A stretch of DNA of 64,000 bases from assembly GCA_023614405.1 (NCBI GenBank), contig CM042687.1, positions 263,357,480 through 263,421,479 of the forward strand, given 5' to 3'. The notes beneath the pieces are model-generated. The model did no database searches, was not told the origin of the DNA, and was given only the letters and a program-made list of their open reading frames with translations. Shown piece after piece: positions 55,923-64,000 of the stretch. The first letter of the stretch is position 1. Each line of letters opens with the position of its first letter. The translations under genes and the position numbers were made by a program. This DNA comes from Avena insularis. Taxonomy: Eukaryota > Streptophyta > Magnoliopsida > Poales > Poaceae.

Positions 55923-58776
55923 TGTCACATCCCAAATTTTAGATTTGTTCTTGCATATCATTCATAGCATTCTATGCAAAACCATCGATTGAAAAGAATC
56001 GGCAAAACGCTATTTTCTAAACCCTATTATATTTTGCTACGAGGCTCCTACGGGAGGCTTTAGTAGGACTAGCGTTGACCACCCTTGTAGCCAAGTGGTT
56101 TCGCCCAAACTTTGACCCTAGATTGTTCCCCTCGACTTTACAAAACCGTAGGAGCAAGAATCACTCGATTCGGAGCTCGTACGGAGAAGTTGCGGCCGTT
56201 TTATGAAAAGATCGGAAAACGGTCCGAATTTTGGGCCGATTTCCGAGTCCGTGTCTAACTCTGCGCCGAATTGGAGTAGGACCCGCGCGGGACCCACTTA
56301 AGGGCCGAGCCGCCGCCTCCCTGCCCTCGATAACCGCGCCCGCCCCGCACGAGTCCCGAGGCCGCCGCCGCCTGCCCCCGATCGCCCGCCTCCCCGCGCG
56401 ATCTCCCCCACCTCGGGATCGCCCCCGCGCGCCGCCCTCTGGCGCGAGTTGCCGCCGCCGCGCAGGTACGCCGCCCTGTCCGCCGCCAGCCCCGCGATCC
56501 CGCCGCCTCGCAGACCGCGCCCAGCGCCGCCTCCACCCGCCTCGCCTGCAGCCGCGCGTCCCGCCTCGGCCGCGCCCCGCACTCCGCGCCGCGCCGCCTA
56601 CCGCCGATCGCCGCCGCCCTGCGCGCCTGTGCTACCGCCGCCAGCCTTGTTAAGACTGCAGCCACCGTCAGATTTCAGTTCAGCGGCTCAGATCATTCGT
56701 TGACTGGTCAGACTCAGGCGTTGACTAGTCAGACGCCCAGTCAGCGCCCAGTCAGCAGACGCGTTGACCAGTCAGCAGACACAGTTGACTGGTTAATTTC
56801 GTTAATCCTTTTAGTTGACAGATTTCGGTAAAATCTTGTAAATTGCATAGAAATTAAACCGCTTGGCCAAAAATTGCAAATAAAATATGTGTAGATTCAG
56901 TGAGTCGTGTAGAATCTCGCTGTACCTTTGGTTCAGACTTTTGCAGCAAGGTTTAGTACAGTTTAATCAAACTAGTTAGTGGCCTTTTCGGAGTAATAAA
57001 TTCGTAGAAAAAGATCCGTAGCTCCAAAAATCACGTATGATATGTCCCTGGATTCAGTGGAACGAGGTAAATCTTATCGTGAATTAAAAAGTTAGTCTTA
57101 CAGTAAAAACTTCTGCAGAAACTGTCTAGTGGCTTTCTGCAATGTTTTAATTACTCAGGGAGTTTTATAATTCCTTTTTGAGTAATTCCAGTTGGTACTG
57201 TTTCTAATTAGCAATGCCTATGCGGTAGAATTTTTCCAAGATTTTACAAACAGTATACTACCGGTAGTGAATTATTTGAGTTCTAGCTCTAGTTTTGAGC
57301 ATTACTTTTGCGTAATAGTTTTCCTAGCGCTAAAACTATTTTCCATGCATGCAATCAGTAGTATTATTGATTAGGATTATATGGTGCAGCTGTAGCACCA
57401 ATTCACTTGCCTTGCATACCTTCATGCATCATATTTGTTGCATATGCTTGTGGATTGTTTGTTTATGATTGCAATTGTATCGTGTAGATTGTGACGAGTG
57501 CAACGCTTGCTCGTGTGTGGATTGTTCTTCCGACCACTACAACCAAGGCAAGTAGATGCTACTTTGTTCATGATATCATCCTACTATTTTCAATGCATTA
57601 TCGTGTATTTTGTAGATGCATGTGTAGGATGATACTATCGCTATGCTATGTCCTATTATGTGGTAGGGCTTTCCTTGTAGATGAACCACCGTTGGTAGAT
57701 GTGCTTAGCCATGCTATGTTGAACGAGGGCTGGGTTACATCATTGAGACTTGTTTCTAAAAGTATTAGTTTGCAAAAACTAAAACAACTTAATCAATGAA
57801 TCTCCTGGGTGTGATGGTATTGATAATTTTTGGTGGTTTCATTGCGGAAAGGCACCCAGGTATCAAGAGAGAATGATTGGCTTCTTTATTGTGTAGCTTA
57901 CGTGTACAACCATGTGCCAATAATGGAATGGGCGGTTGGTTGGACTTAGTAGGTTGTGGTGACCCAAACAGTCTCTTCTTGGACTTCTCCAAGAAGAGAT
58001 TGGGATGTAGAATTTTGGTAGGTTGGACCGGTGCGCGTCGGGATTGGGGAGCTACTTCCCGAACGGTCTCAACTTGGACTTCTCCCTATCATCACCCAAA
58101 ATGAGAGTGATGGTACGAGCTGGGCTGGCCAAGTGACATGGGTAAAGTGTACTAACCTCTGCAGGGTGTATAATCTAATCGATTAGCCGTGTCCCCGGTT
58201 ATGGACAACTGAGTTGCTTGATATTGATTCCATGACATGTTTCTCGCTCATTCTAATTTCATAATTGTTTTAATGTTGTTGGGTTAACTTAATTGGGATC
58301 TTTTCAAAGAAAATCAAAAACTGTTTATGAAAGTAGGACAAATGTATTTGCAAATGCAAGCCAGACACAGCTCCACTTGCCAAATATGCATGTAGATGTT
58401 AGTGCTATTGTCTCCTTTACTAGCTCTACTTGCCATACATTCCATGTATTGACCCTTCGGGGCTGCTATATTTCATGTTGCAGGATATTCCGATTCTGAG
58501 TAATCGATATAGGCCACGGTACTCCACTCGGCACTTGTTCACTTGTGGGAAATTTGAAGAATGGAGGATTTACTTTATTTATGTTGCTACCTGAATAATT
58601 TGAGCTAGCTTTGGGCTAAGCTTTTATTGTAATAATGGTACTCTGGATCTTCGTTATTCATGATACACGGATATTTTGCTATGTTATTCATCTTACTCTA
58701 TTGTGGGCCAATGAACCGATCCAGGGATTGGCATGTCACATAGAGGCCACGGTCTTCTCAGAACCGTGGTGTTACA
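55923..58776 (+). repeat. 3' LTR of Tekay-2
   Basis: It has the same ends as the 5' LTR, 2854 bp. It is shorter in the CpG-rich stretch (56230-56650) and carries a 12-bp perfect inverted repeat at 57972-57999 that the 5' LTR lacks. Confidence 0.9.
57972..57999. repeat. Perfect 12-bp inverted repeat in the 3' LTR of Tekay-2
   Basis: TCTCTTCTTGGA, loop CTTC, TCCAAGAAGAGA. At the same place the 5' LTR has an unrelated short sequence (CCGCGTATCCAGAGA-like). The centre TTGGACTTCTCC also occurs about 95 bases downstream in both LTRs, so it looks like a templated insertion. Confidence 0.85.
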
Positions 58777-59545
58777 AAGGACAATATAACTTTGATAAGG
58801 TTATTGAACCTTAGATATATGTGTTGAGTTGTGTAGCGCCAGAAAGTGTCCCGGAGGCAGCAACAATGCTCATCGCTCACGTGTCTCAAAGGTTGTGGTC
58901 ATAGAGGTCTAAGTTCCTATTGAACCAAGTAGGTCGGGTAAACAATCAAATACTAAGATTTGAGAGTAAATCATTATTGTTTGACAATGATGAACCGACT
59001 ACATGCAAATAAGCGATGATGGGCCCTGACTCCATAAAATGTCTTGAAGCCATAAAATTCGTGATAGTTCCATACACAAGAAATCAAGTTTTGAACTTGG
59101 AAGACCCTCTAGAAAGGTGTAAAACCTTTCAGTCGTATTTGGATCTATAAAGAAATAGACATGGATGTTTCACATCTATGAAATAGTCGACATGTCGGGA
59201 AAGAGTTTACGACAATGTTCAAGGAGTTGACTATGACAAGATTTGATATTTCATAGCGATATTTAGTCTAGACGGATTAATATAGCAACCACTACATATA
59301 ATTTTGGTATATGATAGTTGAACAAACAAAACAAAGTTCTTCTAATAGAATGGTTACCTAGGACATTACATGACACGATACAAAGGGTTTTTTTAATTTA
59401 AAGGATGCTAAAAGCGCATGCAAACTTTAATGGTTGAAGTAAGCATCGCGGAGTTGGAATCTTCACCATGATGAAACTATTAAAAGGTTTAATTTCATAA
59501 GAGACGATGAAGATGCTTGCATTTGCAAGAAATTTAGTGGGAGAG
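58777..59545 (+). pseudogene. Copia A pol remains after Tekay-2, ending at the polypurine tract
   Basis: Decayed coding sequence resumes after the duplication. Fragments resemble the Angela/BARE pol linker (ESVPEAATM), the start of reverse transcriptase (AMMGPDSIKCLEAIKF, then KTFQ and RNRHGCF-like words in the place of the KTFRCKW and DMDGN region). The rest of reverse transcriptase and RNase H is missing. It ends in TTTAGTGGGAGAG, the Copia polypurine tract. The Copia 3' LTR should start there but an Athila LTR does instead. Confidence 0.7.
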
Positions 59546-61105
59546 TGATACGTTGGAAACGTATCTATAATTTTTGATGCTCCATGCTTATTTAGTATCT
59601 ACTTTGCTTTAGTTGTCTACACTTTGAGGTGATCTTTACATGTTTTCTGGTACTAACCTACTAACAAGTTGCAACAGTGCCAGATGCCTGTTTTCTGCTG
59701 TTTTTGGTTTCAGAAAAGTTAGTAAAGAAATATTCTTGGAATTGGACGGGACGACGGACAAAGTCAATTACTTTTCGTGGGGAACAAGAAGTCCAGAGGA
59801 GAGTCGGAGGGGCCGGCCAGAGGGGGCCAAAACCCCTAGGCGCGTCCACAGGTGGGCCCGCGCCTGGCTAGGGTTTGGTGGCCCAGACCGCCTCCTCGGT
59901 CTTCCCCTTCGCCTATAAGAAGCCCCCGATGCAGAAACCCTGAGTACCCGATCAAAAATCCACGAAACCGTCTGTAGCCGCCACCACCATCGTCCCTAGA
60001 TCGGGGGGATCTGAAGTTCTTCCCGGCACCCTGCTGGAGGGGAGATCATCCCGGAGGCCTTCTCTCTGGTATGATGTGTGAGTAGTTCCACCTTGGACTA
60101 TGGTTCCATGTAGTAGCTAGATGGTTGTATCTCCTCCTTTGTGCTTTCATGTATAGATCTTGTGAGCTCTGTTCATGATCAAGATCTAATCTATTTGTAA
60201 TCATGCATGTTGTGTTTGCGAGGATCCGATGGATATTGAGATTATTATGTTGGTTTGATTAATGGTTTTATCTTTATGATTCTATCATGTCTATGTTGTT
60301 TGTGATCTTGCATGCTCTCCATTGCTAGTGGTTATCTTGGCCAAGTAGTTGCTAGTGACTCCAAGAGGGGGTATTTATGCTCGATAGTGGGTTCATGCCT
60401 CTAGTTTCCAAGGGAAGTGACAATAATCTCTTCGGTTATAGATGTGTTGTTGCTACTAGGGAGAAAACAACGGTCTCTTGTTCATGGAACATGTGGACTA
60501 TTTACCTTACACACTTTGCTTAAAGCAGTTGTCTGTTGCTTGCAACTTAATACTGGAGGGGGTTCGGATGATAACCTAAAGGTGGACTTCTAGTCATAGA
60601 TGCAGCTGGATGGCGGTCTATGTATATTGTTGTATTGCCCACTCAACCTCATAGGGTCTTTATGACTAGTAATTGCATTGTTATGCCTTGCTCAGTTCCT
60701 GTCAATTGCCCCGCTGTAATTTGTTAACCCTTCATGCCATGTTGTTTATCTAAGGAGAGCACCTCTAGTGAACTATGGACCCCAGTCCAATCTTTACCAT
60801 TGATACAACTTCCACTGTTACTGTTTACTTGCTGCAAACCACCATTACCTTCCACACCATATGTTTAATCCTTTGTTATAGCAAACCGGTGAGCTTGACA
60901 ACCTCACTGATTCGTTGGGGCAAAGACTTGAGTTTGTGTTGTGCAGGTCTCCATGTTGCCAGCAACACTTGTGTGACGTTTCCTTCCTCCTACTGGTTCG
61001 ATAACCTCGGTTTCTTACTGAGGGAAAACTTGCTGATGTGCTGCTTCACACCTTGCTCTTGGGGTTTCCCGACGAGGCGCTCCCACTTGGACTCGCGCTG
61101 CATCA
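59546..61105 (+). repeat. 5' LTR of element G
   Basis: It starts TGATACGTTGG and ends CGCTGCATCA, 1560 bp. TATA (TATAAG) lies at 59914-59919. It is of the same family as the LTRs of F, D and the solo LTR. Confidence 0.9.
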
Positions 61106-61113
61106 AGCTTTTT

Positions 61114-61130
61114 TGGTGTTGTTGCCGGGG
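61114..61130 (+). other. Primer binding site of element G
   Basis: TGGTGTTGTTGCCGGGG lies eight bases after the LTR. It is an Athila-type site (usually TGGCGCCGTTGCCGGGG) with two changes. Confidence 0.7.
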
Positions 61131-61351
61131 AGGCTACGTACGTCTTCACTAGGGGAGTCCTTCACTTCCTTTCTCTTTACTTTGTTTTTAGTTTGCTTTG
61201 TTTATTTTGCTTGGCTTTTGTTTGCCTCTTTTCAAAAAATCCAAAAAAAATTAGTCTAGTTTGGTTTGCTTGCTTTATTCAAAAACACAAAAAAAAATTA
61301 GTTCTTGCTCTAGCTGTTGCTGCTGTTTTTGGCTTGCCCACCTTTGCCAAA
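61131..61351 (+). other. Leader of element G
   Basis: Pyrimidine-rich leader with repeated TTTGCTT and A-runs. It matches the leader of element D on the minus strand (25121-25200 and about 6440-6535). No gene. Confidence 0.7.
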
Positions 61352-61923
61352 ATGAATTCCGTTGAGAACACCAAGTTGTGTGACTTCACTAGCACCAAAA
61401 ACAATGATTTCATTAGCACTCCTATTGCTCCACCTGCTCGTGATGCTAGCTTTTATGAAATTAATACTGCTTTGTTGAATCTTGTGATGAGAGAGCAATT
61501 TTCTGGTCCTGGTTCTGATGATCCTGTTGCCCATCTTAATAGCTTTGTTGAACTTTGTGAGATGCAAAAGTATAAGGATGGAGATGGAGATATTATTAAG
61601 CTCAAGCTTTTTCCTTTCTCCTTGAGGGGAAAAGCTAAAGAATGGTTGCTTTCTTTGCCTAAAAATAGTATTGATTCTTGGACTAAGTGCAAATATGATT
61701 TTATTGGAAAGTACTATCCTCCTTCTAAGATTATATCTCTGAGAAGTGATATCATGAAATTTAAACAACTTGATAGTGAACATGTTGCTCCAGCTTGGGA
61801 AAGAATGAAATCTTTGGTTAAAAATTGCCCTACTCATGGACTCACTGCTTGGATGATTATCTAGACTTTTTATGCAGGTTTGAATTTCTCCTCAAGAAAT
61901 CTGTTGGATTCTACTGCTGGAGG
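61352..61923 (+). pseudogene. gag: Gag of element G, nonsense codon and Copia insertion
   Basis: The ATG at 61352 starts 170 residues of Retrotrans_gag type: DPVAHLNSFVELCEM, KLFPFSLRGKAKEWLLSLP, WTKCKYDFIGKYYPPSK, then WERMKSLVKNCPTHGL. A TAG at 61862-61864 stops it where the family normally reads Gln. The frame then continues (TFYAGLNFSSRNLLDS) to the Copia H insertion at 61923/61924. The protein would form the particle that packages element RNA. Confidence 0.88.
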
Positions 61924-63645
61924 TGTTGGAATTATGCCCTAGAGGCAATAATAAAGCTGTTATTATTATAATTCTTGTTCATGATAATGTTTATATTCCA
62001 TGCTAGAATTGTATTAAGCGGAAACTTTAATACTTGTGTGGTTTGTGAACAACACCGTGTCCCTAGTATGCCTCTAAGGACTAGCTCATTGATTAATGAT
62101 GGTTAAGGTTTCCTAACCATGGACATGAGTTGTCAATTAATAATGAGATCATATCATTGGAGAATGATATGGTGGACAGACCCAAACTAAGCGAAGCAAT
62201 TAGATCGTGTCATCGTGTTCGTCTTTGAGAAGCTTTTCTTATGTCAAATATTGTATTCCTTAGACCATGAGATAATACAACTCCACAGTATCGAAGAAAG
62301 CTTTGAGGTCATCAAACGTCATCCTATGAGAGGGTGATCATAAAGGTGTCTCTCAGGTGATCGGAAAGTATCTGTTGGGTTGTATGTATCGAGATGGGAT
62401 TTGTCCCTCCCAAGTCGGAGAGATATACTTCGGGCCCACTCGGTAATCGATATCAACACCGCTTGCAAGCATGTGGTTAAGGAGTTAATCACAAAGTGAT
62501 ATCGGATTACGGAATGAGTAAAGTACTTGCTATGAACGAGATTGAACTAGGTATGACGGTACCGACGATCGAATCTCGGGCAAGTAAAATATCGCGAGAC
62601 GAAGGGAATATATATATGGGATTGATTGAATCCTGGCATCATGGTTCATCCGATATGATCATCGATGAATGTGTGGGAGTCAATATGGGTTTCCAGACCC
62701 CGCTGTTGATTATTGATAGAAGATCATGTCTGCATATTCTCGAACCCGCAGGGTCACACACTTAACGTGTCTCGACGCTAGGATAGATTGGATAATTGGT
62801 TTATGAGTTTTTTTTCGGAGTCTCGGATGGGATCCGGGACATCACGAGAGGTTCCGAAGTGGTCCGGAGAATAAGATTCATATAAGGCAGTGCAGTTTTT
62901 GGAGTTCGGAATTGTTCCGGGTTAATCGGTATTGTACCGGAAGCTTCTAGAACCTTCCGGAAGGGTACCAACGTGGCCACACCTTCCAGGAGGGATCATG
63001 GGCCTATGAGGGAGTGCCCTGGCCGCATTGGGCCAGGGGCACAAGTCCCCATAGGGCCCAGCCGGCCAAAGAGAGTTGAAACTCTAGATAGACCTTCTAG
63101 AAGGGGGGTTTCCTTGCCCCCCACTCTTCCTCCTTGGGGCCGCCGGTTTGGCTTGGGGGAGGGGGCTAGGGCTGCACCCACCCCTCTATATATAGAGGGC
63201 TGGGGGTGCACCAACCCCCTACACCTTCCCCTCCAACCCTAGCCGCCCTGCTGCCCTTCCTCTCTCCCTCCCGACTGTTTGTAGGCGAAGCCCTGCTGCA
63301 GAAATTCTCCATCATATACACCACGCCGTCATGTTGTAGATCCAATCCGTCTCTCCACCATACTTGCTGGTCCGAGGAAGGAGGAGACGTCGAGGTGCTG
63401 CACGTGTGCATCTCACGGAGGCACCGCCACTTGTGGTGCTAGATCGGATCGGATCGCGAGGAGGAGAAGCGAGTACGACTACATCACCCACGTTCCGACG
63501 AACGCGTTCCATTGTCTTGAATATTCAAGGGTATGAAGATCTAATCCAATCTCTCTCGTTGTTTGCATCTCCTAGATTAGATCTTGGCTTTCCCTCTGTT
63601 CGCATCCGTAGAAAATTTTGATTTACTATGCCACGAAACCCTTCA
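61924..63645 (+). repeat. 5' LTR of Copia H
   Basis: It starts TGTTGGAATTATGCCC and ends CCCTTCA, 1722 bp. A TATA box (TATATATA) lies at 63187-63194. Confidence 0.9.
63187..63194 (+). promoter_or_regulatory. TATA box in LTR of Copia H
   Basis: TATATATA follows CACCCCTC in U3, at the same relative place as in the LTR of Copia A. Confidence 0.6.
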
Positions 63646-63646
63646 G

Positions 63647-63658
63647 TGGTATCAGAGC
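63647..63658 (+). other. Primer binding site of Copia H
   Basis: TGGTATCAGAGC begins one base after the LTR end. It is a perfect match to the initiator-Met tRNA complement. The leader 63659-64000 matches the Copia A leader from 43341. Confidence 0.92.
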
Positions 63659-64000
63659 TAGATCTATGCGTAGATGTGTTTCACGAGTAGAACGCAACAT
63701 GGTTGTTGCGGGCGTTGATGTTTTCTGTTGCAAGACTCTTGTTTGTGTTCTTCTTATGACGCGGGATAGTGAGATTGAAGCGGTCCAGGCCAACCTTACG
63801 CGACGTCGTTCGCGAGACCGGCTCCGCACTTGACGTGTGGCTTGTTCCACACATGCGGCTGGTGGATGCCAGTTTCTCTCACTATAGTTGTCATGGGATC
63901 TACACCGGAGTTTGGCAATCATAATATCACTGTTGTGGCTTTCCGTTGGTAAGAATCGTTCTTAGCATCTACTCCCATAAGCCACGTAAAACATGCAACA

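Larger units (their letters stand above)
48062..58776 (+). mobile_element. Chromodomain Gypsy element Tekay-2
   Basis: A plus-strand element with both LTRs (48062-51136 and 55923-58776), primer site at 51140, a pre-gag ORF, pol, and polypurine tract AAGGGGGTTAG. It is flanked by gagga (48057-48061) and aagga (58777-58781), a 5-bp duplication with one change. It splits the Copia A coding region. The capsid and most of the protease are absent between 52305 and 52860, so it is defective beyond point mutation. Confidence 0.9.
59546..61923 (+). mobile_element. Athila-like element G (5' part)
   Basis: LTR, primer site, leader and first part of gag, interrupted by Copia H at 61924. The 3' part lies beyond the window. 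The left flank is gagag (59541-59545). Confidence 0.85.
61924..64000 (+). mobile_element. Copia element H (Angela/BARE-like), 5' part
   Basis: LTR, primer site and start of the leader. The window ends inside the leader. It inserted in the gag of element G; the left flank is ggagg (61919-61923). Its LTR differs from that of Copia A, so these are separate insertions. Confidence 0.88.

Noticed and set aside
61924..63645. Copia H LTR as the 3' LTR of Copia A
   Set aside because: The LTR sequences are diverged, the LTR is followed by a primer site and leader, and it lies within element G gag.
1..64000. A dedicated new host defence or metabolic system
   Set aside because: Every coding segment I can identify is a retroelement protein, a LINE tail or a transposon-borne gene fragment. 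Nothing supports an operon-like or multi-gene host system.

Overview
This window is plant nuclear DNA, most likely from a large-genome pooid grass (Triticeae or a close relative). The evidence is the repeat content. There are two Copia LTRs that open with TGT(T/G)GGA and carry an initiator-Met primer site, as in the Angela/BARE group. There are several Athila-lineage Gypsy LTRs opening with TGATA(C/T)G, as in the Sabrina-like group. There are also two chromodomain Gypsy elements with 3-4 kb LTRs. I see no intact host gene, rRNA, tRNA or CRISPR array. Almost every base belongs to a transposable element, and most elements sit inside one another.

Left half (1-32567). The 3' end of an Athila-like element (F) with its LTR lies at 1-2320. 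It is followed by a scrap of another repeat (R1) and a 5'-truncated LINE (2529-3303). A minus-strand Athila-like element (D, 3304-6535 and 25121-26544) is split by a large minus-strand chromodomain Gypsy element (Tekay-1, 6536-25120, flanked by the duplication gaggc). The 5' LTR of Tekay-1 holds a related solo LTR (17597-22283), which itself holds a LINE with a perfect 13-bp target duplication (21093-21699). D in turn interrupts the gag of a plus-strand Athila-like element (E, 26545-32567). E sits in repeat R2, so six insertion levels can be read directly.

Middle (32568-41582). R2 is split by a 4.8 kb Mutator-like DNA transposon (33010-37837). It has terminal inverted repeats, a 10-bp target duplication and an empty-site copy in repeat R3. 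It carries a broken host-type gene with an intron and a 70-bp minisatellite. R3 (39272-40402) looks like the LTR of a minus-strand Gypsy remnant whose protease ORF lies at 40514-41582.

Right half (41583-64000). A decayed Copia element (A) has its 5' LTR at 41583-43328. It is interrupted by a solo Athila LTR (44253-45799, duplication acatg) and by a second chromodomain Gypsy (Tekay-2, 48062-58776). Its 3' end is cut exactly at the polypurine tract by another Athila-like element (G, 59546 onward). The gag of G is split by a second Copia element (H, 61924 to beyond the window end).

The coding content is gag, protease, reverse transcriptase, RNase H, integrase and chromodomain pieces, nearly all frameshifted or with stop codons. 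The least ordinary signals are: a pre-gag ORF shared by the two chromodomain elements; a protein region that takes the place of pol in D and E; a small coiled-coil ORF in E with its own promoter-like segment and an adjacent duplicate polypurine tract; a conserved non-coding block shared by D and E; and the gene-carrying Mutator-like element. I found no convincing new host or defence system.
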